Assembly: GCA_031283825.1 (NCBI GenBank)
Contig: JAITAZ010000082.1
Location: 1-11,980 of the forward strand
Direction: 5' to 3'
From: Planctomycetaceae bacterium
GTDB taxonomy: Bacteria > Planctomycetota > Planctomycetia > Pirellulales > Thermoguttaceae
DNA: 11,980 nucleotides
Below the pieces are notes generated by a model. That model did not search any database. It was not told the origin of the DNA and was given only the letters and a program-made list of their open reading frames with translations. A program made the translations under genes and the position numbers. Shown here in pieces: positions 1-7,304 of this stretch. The stretch's first letter is position 1; each line of letters starts with the position of its first letter.

Positions 1-111
1 AAGCGAAGTATGAAACTCTTATCGTTTTACTTTTGGGTACGCAGTAATTTTTGCATTCTTTTTTAGACAGGTAACAGAGATAGAATTTTTGTAATTGTTC
101 GCATTTGAAAT

Positions 112-136
112 TTCGTAATTTCGTAATATTCGTAAT
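112..136. repeat. three TTCGTAAT direct repeats
   Basis: TTCGTAAT occurs at 112-119, 120-127 and 129-136, the first two abutting and the third after one base. It lies in featureless AT-rich DNA, so slippage of simple sequence explains it as well as a binding site does. Confidence 0.5.
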
Positions 137-253
137 TTTTTTTGTAAATTTTAATTCTGAAATTTTACTATTGGAATTAATTTTACAATAATATATTTCG
201 GCAATGTTTTTTTTATGCTTTATTGATTAACGAAAAATAATGCGTCTTTTTTT

Positions 254-291
254 TCGACACAATTAAGTTTATGAAACTTCTACTGTGTCGA
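254..291. terminator. imperfect hairpin, possible plus-strand terminator
   Basis: The outer arms TCGACACA (254-261) and TGTGTCGA (284-291) pair over 8 bp. Inside them AAGTTT (265-270) and AAACTT (274-279) pair over 6 bp around a 3-base loop, with a small internal loop between the two stems. TTTTAATTT follows on the plus strand, so it could end a transcript entering from the left of the window. On the minus strand the stem is followed by A, so it does not suit the gene at 672-2594. Confidence 0.35.
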
Positions 292-671
292 TTTTAATTT
301 ATCGTTACGATTGAGTATATTTTGAGTTGATTTCTTAATTTTTGTAACGTTAAATAATCAAAGTTTCGCACAATTATACGTAATCATAATTTTCGATCAA
401 TCCCCCCCCTGATTTAAGTTTTTTGTGATATATTTTTGGGAATCTCTAAAAATTCAAAATATATTTTAATCTTCAAGTTCGCGAAAGAGTATAAAAACCA
501 TGATTAACGACTCAACATAAACCAACAGCTTTTTAAAAAAGAGAAATTTTTTTCAGCTTTATTCCTTGTGTCATTAACTTCAGATTTTAAACAAGAATGT
601 CCCCAAGTGTCTCCTAAAAAAGGCGGTATTTTTTCTTTTTCTTACTTCAGAGAAATCCTATGATTGGGCGT

Positions 672-2594
672 TTATCTTCTTGAGCCGCTGCTTGGGACGT
701 AGGGCCAACGTACAATTGGTCGTCTTTTATTATTGTTTCCGAAAGAGTATGTCAAACCGATAGCGAGCGACCAATTTCCTTGAGTTTTTACGTTTTCATG
801 CGAGAAAATTATATTGTCGATAGCTTCTGCGTGAATTGCGAATTGTTTATTCCACCAATATCTCAATCCGAATCCAAATGGCATTGACAATGTTTCGGCG
901 GTTTGTTTTTTTCCGAAAGTATCGTAAAACGATTCGCGAGCAAAGCCTAATCCGTACTTAAAATACGGGCGAAATCTAGCATTTCCCAAAGGGTAATAAT
1001 GGACGCTAACATCAAAGACGGTAAGTTGATTACTTCTTGTAGTCAAACCGGGTACGTAAACGGAAGTACCCGGATTATTTGCGGCGTACCACATCGCGTA
1101 TTGAGCGGCGCCGTTTTGTGTTTCTTTTATATCAATTGACGCAAAATGCAGACGTCCTTCTAATCCCCAGTATTCGTTCATGTTGTATCCGAGAATTAGT
1201 CCGCCGTTTGCTCCGTTGTCTTGATCGATCATATTTGAGACCAATTCCGAGCCGTTAATTTTCCCGATAAAGCCGCCGAAATAGTAGGGTCGGTCTAGCC
1301 AACTGCTATTTCTCAGCGGCATTCCGACGCCGCGATCTGGTCCTGTCGGCGAGTTGAACGGGCTGAGTGTTGTTACGCAAGACCAGAGTTTAGAAAGTAT
1401 CGGATAAAGAATCGGACGCGGAGGTTTTGGACTCCATTCGGCTTCTAATCGTGCTGATTCTGCCGCTTCGCGTTTTGCGATTCGTTCTAATTCGCGAATT
1501 GATTCAGGTTCTAGCAAGTCGTTTCGACGCGAATTTTCAGGAGAATTTATCGAATTACGATTAGTTTCCGGCGGATATCCGTAAGAGTTATCAGGCGTGT
1601 AATAATTGTAAGGATCGTAAGTCTGACCATAATTTTGATCGTAACCGAGCGGCGAATACATTCCGTTGAAGTACGGGTACGGGTAGTATTGCGGTAAATA
1701 TTGGGGCGAGTATTGAGGATAATATTGAGGAATGAATTGAGGATAATATTGTTGGTAATTTTGTTGTAGTTGATCGGGTTGTGTGTAATATTGTTGGTTG
1801 TAGGTTTGTGGAAATTGATTTTGGTCTTGATAAAATTCGGGGTTATTTTGGTTGTTGGCGATATAGTTGTTGTAATTATCGTAGGCGTAATTTGTGTTTG
1901 GCAGAGAATTATTTTGCGGCGAGTAGTTTGGCGGTTGGGCGTTAAACGGATCGACATTTGCCGGCAGATTTGGCGTCGGCGTAGGATGCGTAGGATTTTG
2001 CGCGATTTCTGATTGATTTTGTTCGTCTGTTGAGGAGGCGAGTTTTATTTTGTTTGATTGTTTTTTCTTTTTAGCGGTTTCGGAGTTTTTTCTATTTCGG
2101 GTTGAGGGAATTGTGCGGTCGGAGAATTCGGTTGATTTTGCTGGTTGCGTTTGTTGGTTGACTGTGGAGAAGTTACGATTTATGTTTGAGGAATCATCGT
2201 AGTCTGCCAGATTTTTGTTAAAGTATTTTTCCATTGGGTTGACGAGCGAGGCAGATTCGGCTGTAGAGACGTTTTCGTCGGAGTCGCGTAATTCGTCTGC
2301 GATTAGTCGATTAGAATTTGTCGGATAGAGACGATTATTTGTACAAAAAATAATTATCAACCCGATAATTATGATTGAGAATAATTGTAACGAAAATAGT
2401 TTGCGTTTAAAGTGCGATAAATAATTTTTATTGATTTGATTAAATTCTGTAATTCGCTTAGGGTTGTGATTATAGCGCGAAGAAATTAAAGTAATCGGAG
2501 TTTGTAGAATTTTCGCGCAAGCCGAGAGTAGTCGTCTTTTGAGAATGACGTTATTATTTGAAAATTTCGGGATGATAAGTTGTTTTTTAGGCAT
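672..2594 (-). CDS. putative outer-membrane beta-barrel protein with Q/N/Y/P-rich linker
   Basis: The product has 640 residues. Residues 1-65 are a long basic N-terminal region, followed by a hydrophobic segment at 66-84 (LFSLQLFSIIIIGLIIIFC) that reads as a signal or anchor. Residues 100-215 are polar and partly Lys-rich. Residues 216-345 are rich in Gln, Asn, Tyr and Pro, with PQYYPQY-type repeats at about 285-306. A short charged helical stretch follows at 364-387. The C-terminal region, about 435-620, has alternating aromatic and polar strands typical of an eight-strand OmpA-like barrel: YYFGGFIG, GGLILGYN, YWGLEGRLHF, PYFKYGLGF, PFGFGLRYWW, WSLAIGLTYSFG. From memory, 'GPDRGVGMPL...SWLDRPYY' and 'YYPLGNARFRPYF' resemble a planctomycete-specific barrel family; this was not searched. 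Expected location is the outer membrane, with a disordered linker in the periplasm or outside. ATG 2594 is the only usable start before an in-frame stop (2637-2639), but it lacks a clear Shine-Dalgarno. The ligand is unknown. Confidence 0.75.
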   Translation of the reverse strand: MPKKQLIIPKFSNNNVILKRRLLSACAKILQTPITLISSRYNHNPKRITEFNQINKNYLSHFKRKLFSLQLFSIIIIGLIIIFCTNNRLYPTNSNRLIADELRDSDENVSTAESASLVNPMEKYFNKNLADYDDSSNINRNFSTVNQQTQPAKSTEFSDRTIPSTRNRKNSETAKKKKQSNKIKLASSTDEQNQSEIAQNPTHPTPTPNLPANVDPFNAQPPNYSPQNNSLPNTNYAYDNYNNYIANNQNNPEFYQDQNQFPQTYNQQYYTQPDQLQQNYQQYYPQFIPQYYPQYSPQYLPQYYPYPYFNGMYSPLGYDQNYGQTYDPYNYYTPDNSYGYPPETNRNSINSPENSRRNDLLEPESIRELERIAKREAAESARLEAEWSPKPPRPILYPILSKLWSCVTTLSPFNSPTGPDRGVGMPLRNSSWLDRPYYFGGFIGKINGSELVSNMIDQDNGANGGLILGYNMNEYWGLEGRLHFASIDIKETQNGAAQYAMWYAANNPGTSVYVPGLTTRSNQLTVFDVSVHYYPLGNARFRPYFKYGLGFARESFYDTFGKKQTAETLSMPFGFGLRYWWNKQFAIHAEAIDNIIFSHENVKTQGNWSLAIGLTYSFGNNNKRRPIVRWPYVPSSGSRR

Positions 2595-2722
2595 CCGTAA
2601 ATTATTAAGTTTCGGTAGTAAGAGCTTGAGTTGTATTTAAGTTGTCGTTGATAAATTAGTTTTTTTGTATTTTTTGGGCGGCTTATGTACAAAGGTAAAT
2701 CGCCAGAAATGCCGTTTTGCGG

Positions 2723-2751
2723 ATTATGTAAAAAAACCAGAATCATGTCAA
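2723..2751 (-). promoter_or_regulatory. sigma70-type promoter for the barrel gene
   Basis: Read on the minus strand there is a perfect -35 TTGACA (2746-2751), a 17-base spacer and a -10 CATAAT (2723-2728). Transcription would start near 2716, giving a leader of about 120 bases before ATG 2594. The leader contains a small CCG-CAAAA-CGG stem and GGCG/CGCC complementary stretches. This is the best-formed promoter in the window. Confidence 0.65.
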
Positions 2752-2812
2752 GAGGAATTATCAAGTAGAAATTAGCGTTTTAAAAAACGTAATATATCGA
2801 TGTAATTTTTGT

Positions 2813-2824
2813 AACCGTTCACGG
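2813..2824. repeat. AACCGTTCACGG dispersed motif, copy 1
   Basis: The same 12-mer recurs at 8214-8225, where it extends to a perfect palindrome (AACCGT-TC-ACGGTT). A partial inverse, AACGGTTAC, lies at 3017-3025. It is likely a genome-wide intergenic repeat; its function is unknown. Confidence 0.5.
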
Positions 2825-2874
2825 AAATTTTTATCGAAAAAATTAAAACGTGAATAGTTACAAATTAACAAATG

Positions 2875-2996
2875 TAGAGACGCAATGCCTTGCGTCTCAT
2901 TGTTCGATCAAAAGCTCATCGATAGAGACGCAATGCCTTGCGTCTCATTGTTCGATCAAAAGCTCACCGATAGAGACGCAAAGCATTGCGTCTCTA
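2875..2996. repeat. 48-bp tandem array of a palindromic REP-like element
   Basis: Two complete 48-bp units (2875-2922, 2923-2970) differ at a single base, and a partial third unit spans 2971-2996. Each unit starts with a hairpin: GAGACGCAA/TTGCGTCTC, 9 bp with TGCC loops at 2877-2898 and 2925-2946, and an 11-bp version with AGCA loop at 2971-2996. The outermost arms GTAGAGACGCAA (2874-2885) and TTGCGTCTCTAC (2986-2997) are exact inverses. This suggests one palindromic element expanded internally by tandem duplication. Very similar GTAGAGACG...CGTCTCTAC palindromes are common intergenic repeats in cyanobacteria and other phyla (general knowledge). It is not a CRISPR array because the intervals between palindromes are the same sequence. 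Confidence 0.85.
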
Positions 2997-3202
2997 CTGT
3001 TGGTTTAGCCTTCAAAAACGGTTACACTTTCAGTGAATTTTTTGTAACTATTCTGGAGAAATTTTATTTTTCATAACTCCAATTTGAAAAATAAAAATTT
3101 CAATTGAATTAGTTACCTTAACCAAAAACCAAACCAAAAAAGTTTGTAATATATCAGCGGAATTTTTTTGTAACGATAATTCCTTGAATTATGCTTTCCT
3201 AA

Positions 3203-3263
3203 TTTTCTGCGATTTTTCTGCGTTTAAATTTGATAAAAATTTTTAACGCAGAAAACGCAGAAA
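3203..3263. repeat. inverted CGCAGAAA double-repeat hairpin
   Basis: The left arm (3204-3224) contains TTTCTGCG twice in near tandem, and the right arm (3245-3263) contains its inverse, AACGCAGAA followed by AACGCAGAAA. The arms pair over 9 bp and 8 bp with a two-base bulge, around an AT-rich loop of about 20 bases. The 'ACGCAGAAAACGCAGAAA' motif belongs to a class of simple intergenic repeats seen in many bacterial genomes. It sits 55 bases before the rhamnosidase start and could fall in its leader. Confidence 0.55.
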
Positions 3264-3317
3264 TAAGTCGTAATAAATATTCAGCTGAAATATTACAAAA
3301 AAAAGGAGAAAAATCTT

Positions 3318-6300
3318 ATGTCAAAAATATTACGAACTCTTTGTTTCGTGTTGACAACTATTAGCTTGACCGCTTGCACTATTTCAATTTCAATTTGCCC
3401 AGCTCAAGAAATTAAACAAATAACGCCCGCAACAAATGAAAATTTCAGCGGAAGTATTCAACCATATCAACTACAAATAGAATTTCTCTCAACGCCCTGC
3501 GGAATCGATGAACCAAAACCTCGATTCTCTTGGAAATTAAAATCCGATAAAAACGATCAGACACAATCGGCTTATCAAATTGTTGTTCACAAAAAACTAA
3601 ATCCAGACGACAAGAAAACTTTGTCCCTCGTTTGGGACTCCGGCAAAGTTGACGGGAATAAAGTTTTAGTCGAATACGACGGTCAACAGTTAGAACCAAA
3701 GTCAAGATATATCTGGGACTTGATCGTTTGGGATAAACAAGGTAAATCGTCAAAAACAAACGTTTCCACTTTCTCCACCGGAATCTTTAAGTCAGACGAA
3801 TGGTCGGCAAAATGGATCGGACTCGATAAACCTTTACAAGACGACGAAGAAAACAATATTTTAACATTCGACAAAATGCTATCACATGAAGCCGCTTGGA
3901 TCTGGACAAACGAAAACGCCCTAAACGCACCGCCCGGACACGCAACTTTCCGAAAAACTTTCAACTTGACCGAAAATTCCGAACTCATCAACGCGACTCT
4001 TGCAATCGTCGCCGATAACGAATTCACCGCTTTTCTCAACGCTAAAAAAATCGGACACAACTCCGATTTCTACACAATAAAAAATTTCGACGTTACTGAA
4101 ATCCTAAAACACGGAAAAAACACGATTGCAATCGACGTAACTAATCACGGCAAAACTCCAAATCCGGCGGCATTGATCAGCTTGTTGATTATTCGTTACA
4201 AAAATGGAAAAATAAAAATTGTCAAAACCAACAACGATTGGAAATCAATCGATTACACGCCCAAAAATTCAGAACAAATTGATTTCGACGACACTCTTTG
4301 GAAAAATTCAGTCATAATCGCAAACTACACAACTAAGCCGTCGAACAGTCCGCCGATTAATAATTTGCCGGCAAGATATCTCTCCAAAAATTTTACAGTT
4401 AAATCGAAATCGGCAAGAAGCAAAATAACTCGCGCGACAGCTTATATTTCCGGTCTCGGTTATTACGAGCTTTTTATAAACGGCGAAAAAATCGGCGACC
4501 ACGTTCTCGACCCAGTTTTGACAGATTACAATAAACGAACAACCTACGTTACACACGAAATAAAAAATACAATAATAAAAAACCGTCAAGACGCCATCAA
4601 TAATATTAAAGTAATTCTCGGCAATGGCAGATATTGCTGGACTCGCCGCCCAAGCGGTTCAATAACACATTTCGGATACCCAAAATTATTGTTCCAATTA
4701 GAAATTCAATACGCCGACGGCTCAACACAAACAATTGTCAGCGACGAATCTTGGAAACTCTCAACAAACGGCGCTATTCGCGATAACAACGATTACGACG
4801 GCGAAATCTACGACGCGCGAAAAGAAAATATTACATTCAAATCAAACGCGAAAATCGTTGACGCACCGACAGGTAAACTTGCCGCACAAATGATGCAGCC
4901 AATGAGAATAGTCGAGCAAATTACGCCGAAGTCAATTAGTCAAATTAAACCGGACGTTTGGATTTTCGACTTTGGAGTCAATCTGGTCGGCAATTGTAAG
5001 TTGAAAATTCCAGAAGGTTTAAGTTCAGGAACAGAATTAAAACTTCGTCATGCTGAAAGACTTCTACCCGATAGAACTCTTTACGTCGCTAACTTGCGCA
5101 GCGCGCTCTGCCGAGATATTTATATCGCGTCAGGAACAGAGAAAAAAGGTGAACGCGAATACACGCCGACTTTTACGTATCATGGTTTTCGTTACGCTGA
5201 ATTGTCTGGACTTCCGCCGAATTTTAAGCCGGACGAAGAAACGTTGACAGCAAGAGTTATCAATACCGACATGCCAAGAATAGGAACTTTTGAAACAAGC
5301 AATCCAACGATTAACGCGATTTATCGTAACATTGTTCGCGGAACGCAAGGCAATTGTATAAGTATTCCGACAGATTGTCCGCAACGCGATGAACGTATGG
5401 GCTGGCAAGGCGATAGAGCTTTGGAATCGAAAGGCGAAATGTTCTTTTTCGATAATATGGCGTTCTACACAAAGTGGCTAAACGATATTGAAGATTCGCA
5501 GCGTGCCGACGGCGGATTATGCGACGTTTGTCCGAGTTATTGGCAAGTTTATAATCCTAACGTAACTTGGCCTACAGCTTTTACTCTTATTCCTAACCAT
5601 ATTTACGCGATGTACGGAGATCGGCGTCCGATTGAAAGACATTACGAAGCAATGAAACGTTGGTTAATTGGATATCTTGGTCAATTCGTGAAAGACGGAA
5701 TTATTGACAAAGATAATTACGGCGATTGGTGCGTTCCGCCAGAGAAACCGGAGTTAATTCATTCAAATGATCCGGCGCGTAAAACGTCGAAGCCATTGTT
5801 AGCGACGGCGTATTATATTTACAATTTGGATTTGCTGACAAGGTACGCGAATATGTTGGATAAAAAGTCGGATGCGGAAGAATTTGTCAAAAAAGCAACA
5901 GAAATGCGTAAGGCGTTCAACAATAAATTTCTGAATGCGGAGAAGGCAATGTATGATAACGGAACTCAAACGTCGTGTATTTTGCCGTTGCAATTTGGAA
6001 TTGCGCCGCCGGATTTACGCGGTAAAATTTTTGAAACTTTGACCAATAATATTGAGAAGGTAACGAACAATCACGTAGGCACGGGATTGATCGGCGGACA
6101 ATGGTTGAATCAAGTTTTGAGCGAGTTTGGACGAGCTGATATTTCGTTCAAATTTACGACCAATACAGACTATCCGAGTTGGGGTTACATGATAGAAAAA
6201 GACGCGACAACGATATGGGAACTTTGGAATGGCGACACTGCCAATCCTTCGATGAATAGCGGTAATCATTTGATGTTAATTGGCGATTTAACGCTTTGGT

Positions 6301-6578
6301 ATTATGAGAATCTTGCAGGGATCAAGGCTGATCTGGAGCGACCCGGATTTGAGCATATCATTATGAAACCAATACCGATTGGAGATTTGAAATTTGTCAA
6401 CGCCGAATTTAATTCGGTTCGAGGAACGATTAAGAGCCGATGGCAACGCGACGGCAAAAAATTTCACTGGGAAATAGAAATCCCTCCCGGAAGCACGGCG
6501 ACTGTTCATATCCCCGATGGAGAAACATTAAAAAATATCCCCTCCGGAAAACACGTTTTCGATTCAGAATTGAAGTAA
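3318..6578 (+). CDS. alpha-L-rhamnosidase, glycoside hydrolase family 78
   Basis: It hydrolyses terminal alpha-L-rhamnose from glycans or glycosides with inversion. The 1086 residues read in order: signal sequence with a lipobox-like LTAC (Cys20), so probably a lipoprotein, though cleavage after CPAQ near 30 is possible; an Fn3-like domain at about 50-155 ('CGIDEPKPRFSWKL', 'VWDSGKV'); linker with KWIG near 166; an extra jelly-roll-like domain at about 190-340 (AWIWT...); a GH78 N-terminal beta domain at about 350-510 (RYLSKNF, YYELFINGEKIGDHVLDP); a second beta domain at about 514-655; an (alpha/alpha)6 catalytic barrel at about 660-1000; and a C-terminal beta domain. TDCPQRDERMGWQGD matches the family acid motif with Glu692 as general acid and Asp686, Trp696 and Asp699 beside it. 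Glu968 in IWELWNG fits the general base. AAGGAG at 3303-3308, nine bases before ATG, fixes the start. It appears intact and monocistronic. Substrate is unknown. Confidence 0.93.
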   Translation: MSKILRTLCFVLTTISLTACTISISICPAQEIKQITPATNENFSGSIQPYQLQIEFLSTPCGIDEPKPRFSWKLKSDKNDQTQSAYQIVVHKKLNPDDKKTLSLVWDSGKVDGNKVLVEYDGQQLEPKSRYIWDLIVWDKQGKSSKTNVSTFSTGIFKSDEWSAKWIGLDKPLQDDEENNILTFDKMLSHEAAWIWTNENALNAPPGHATFRKTFNLTENSELINATLAIVADNEFTAFLNAKKIGHNSDFYTIKNFDVTEILKHGKNTIAIDVTNHGKTPNPAALISLLIIRYKNGKIKIVKTNNDWKSIDYTPKNSEQIDFDDTLWKNSVIIANYTTKPSNSPPINNLPARYLSKNFTVKSKSARSKITRATAYISGLGYYELFINGEKIGDHVLDPVLTDYNKRTTYVTHEIKNTIIKNRQDAINNIKVILGNGRYCWTRRPSGSITHFGYPKLLFQLEIQYADGSTQTIVSDESWKLSTNGAIRDNNDYDGEIYDARKENITFKSNAKIVDAPTGKLAAQMMQPMRIVEQITPKSISQIKPDVWIFDFGVNLVGNCKLKIPEGLSSGTELKLRHAERLLPDRTLYVANLRSALCRDIYIASGTEKKGEREYTPTFTYHGFRYAELSGLPPNFKPDEETLTARVINTDMPRIGTFETSNPTINAIYRNIVRGTQGNCISIPTDCPQRDERMGWQGDRALESKGEMFFFDNMAFYTKWLNDIEDSQRADGGLCDVCPSYWQVYNPNVTWPTAFTLIPNHIYAMYGDRRPIERHYEAMKRWLIGYLGQFVKDGIIDKDNYGDWCVPPEKPELIHSNDPARKTSKPLLATAYYIYNLDLLTRYANMLDKKSDAEEFVKKATEMRKAFNNKFLNAEKAMYDNGTQTSCILPLQFGIAPPDLRGKIFETLTNNIEKVTNNHVGTGLIGGQWLNQVLSEFGRADISFKFTTNTDYPSWGYMIEKDATTIWELWNGDTANPSMNSGNHLMLIGDLTLWYYENLAGIKADLERPGFEHIIMKPIPIGDLKFVNAEFNSVRGTIKSRWQRDGKKFHWEIEIPPGSTATVHIPDGETLKNIPSGKHVFDSELK

Positions 6579-6700
6579 ATGATAATTTGGAGTCTCTAAA
6601 ATTTCATCTTTAATCGTTCACTTTTTTTAAAAAACCATATTATTTTTTTGTTTTTACTCTGAAAAATTACCAACGTTTAAGCTCACGATTTTATCGAATA

Positions 6701-6707
6701 GGGGGGG
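6701..6707. repeat. G7 homopolymer tract in a motif shared with 402-409
   Basis: AGGGGGGGATTG here is the reverse complement of the C-tract context at about 398-410 (CAATCCCCCCCCT), differing only in tract length (7 against 8). In DNA this AT-rich two matching homopolymer contexts are unlikely to be random. They may be ends or remnants of a dispersed repeat. Confidence 0.4.
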
Positions 6708-7054
6708 ATTGTGGTAAATGAAATGTGCGTTATACTTCCTACCCTTAATCAATTGATTGATTGTTGGAAAGATGTTTTTTACGTTGCCAATTTTCAATTA
6801 CAATTTTTATTGAGTTGATTAAATTTCGTTACGGAACGGGATGACGTTAAAAATTATTCCGTCCGAAAAAAATTTTTTTAATTGCGAAAAAATTTTTTTG
6901 TCAGGTTTATCTTAAAGGAATTGTATTTTATGTTGTAGAAGGAAATACTGTTAAAAAACAGATTTACATATTAAAACTGATTTTTTTTAATCGGTAAAAA
7001 ATCTAATTTGTACGGCTGCAACCGGCGGTAGGAATATTTCTTTTTAATTTCCTA

Positions 7055-7082
7055 TTGACTGACAGGGGGCGATTTGTATAAT
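7055..7082 (+). promoter_or_regulatory. strong sigma70-type promoter inside the spacer
   Basis: TTGACT (7055-7060), a 16-base G-rich spacer and a consensus TATAAT (7077-7082) form a near-consensus promoter. The start of transcription would be near 7089-7092, about 715 bases before the small gene at 7806 and immediately before the 14-codon ORF at 7097. The promoter and what follows are clearly richer in G and C than the surrounding spacer. Confidence 0.6.
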
Positions 7083-7096
7083 CTCCGCCCTAGCGC

Positions 7097-7141
7097 ATGG
7101 TTTATCGGCAGAATCCGGTCGTACTCGCAGTTTGGAGATAA
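7097..7141 (+). CDS. 14-codon mini-ORF or start of a small RNA
   Basis: ATG at 7097 opens MVYRQNPVVLAVWR and ends at TAA 7139-7141. An in-frame TAG lies six bases before the ATG, so this is not the tail of a longer frame. It starts only about 5-8 bases after the predicted transcription start, so translation would be nearly leaderless; there is no Shine-Dalgarno. The same bases can fold: ATCGG (7104-7108) with CCGGT (7115-7119), and GCG (7093-7095) with CGC (7126-7128). It could be a leader peptide, the 5' part of a noncoding RNA, or chance. Confidence 0.25.
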   Translation: MVYRQNPVVLAVWR

Positions 7142-7220
7142 AGGTTATTACATCTTTTCTAATGTACGTTGTTAAAATTTTAGACGTATATTTTCTGGTT
7201 TGTACGCTGTTGATCCGGAA

Positions 7221-7242
7221 ATATTGATTTTATAGTCAATAT
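7221..7242. promoter_or_regulatory. 7-bp inverted repeat ATATTGA/TCAATAT
   Basis: ATATTGA (7221-7227) and TCAATAT (7236-7242) are separated by eight bases. This could be a hairpin in a transcript from the 7055 promoter or an operator-type palindrome. No T run follows, so it is not an obvious terminator. Confidence 0.35.
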
Positions 7243-7275
7243 GCGATATTTCAGTAAAAGCGTATTTGCCGTTGC

Positions 7276-7304
7276 TGATTAATGTCTGATTAATGTCTGA
7301 TTAA
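7276..7304. repeat. 11-bp direct repeat TGATTAATGTC, 2.6 copies
   Basis: Copies lie at 7276-7286 and 7287-7297, with seven further bases of a third at 7298-7304. An 11-bp period places each copy on about the same face of the helix, as for tandem regulator sites, but simple slippage could also produce it. A GCGCA-AAA-TGCGC hairpin (7310-7322) follows. Confidence 0.5.

Larger units (their letters stand above)
1..671. other. AT-rich intergenic spacer downstream of the minus-strand gene
   Basis: No coding region can be supported here; every frame is broken by stops and the base composition is strongly A/T. It holds short TTCGTAAT direct repeats, a long imperfect hairpin at 254-291, one AATTTTTGTAAC motif (337-348) that recurs three times in the next spacer, and a C8 tract at 402-409. 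No GC-rich hairpin with a T run was found in the orientation needed to end the minus-strand gene. Confidence 0.7.
2595..3317. other. repeat-rich intergenic spacer between divergent genes
   Basis: This separates the minus-strand barrel gene from the plus-strand rhamnosidase. It holds the barrel promoter, an AACCGTTCACGG motif (2813-2824), a 48-bp palindromic tandem array (2875-2996), three AATTTTT(T)(T)GTAAC motifs (2804-2815, 3036-3048, 3161-3174), an inverted CGCAGAAA hairpin (3203-3263) and a near-palindrome AATATT-CAGCTG-A-AATATT (3276-3294) just before the rhamnosidase ribosome binding site. No convincing -35/-10 pair for the rhamnosidase was found. An open frame at 2885-3076 is only the in-frame reading of the 48-bp repeats. 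Confidence 0.7.

Noticed and set aside
1547..2012. Long open frames on both strands opposite or alongside the barrel linker
   Set aside because: They arise from the low-complexity Q/N/Y codons read in other frames and have highly skewed, implausible compositions.
2486..2764. A 92-codon minus-strand open frame over the barrel start and promoter
   Set aside because: It overlaps the start of the barrel gene in another frame, runs across that gene's promoter, and has no ribosome site or recognisable protein features.
2875..2996. Possible CRISPR array
   Set aside because: The intervals between the palindromes are the same sequence and not unique spacers, only three palindromes are present, and no cas gene is nearby.
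2885..3076. A 63-codon open frame on the plus strand
   Set aside because: Most of it is the 48-bp palindromic repeat read in frame (MPCVSLFDQKL repeated). There is no ribosome site and the peptide is an artefact of the repeat length.
7083..7140. tRNA, 6S, SRP or tmRNA gene after the 7055 promoter
   Set aside because: No T-loop GTTCGAATC-type sequence, SRP GGAAG tetraloop region or tmRNA tag frame could be found; only a small unclassified fold is visible.
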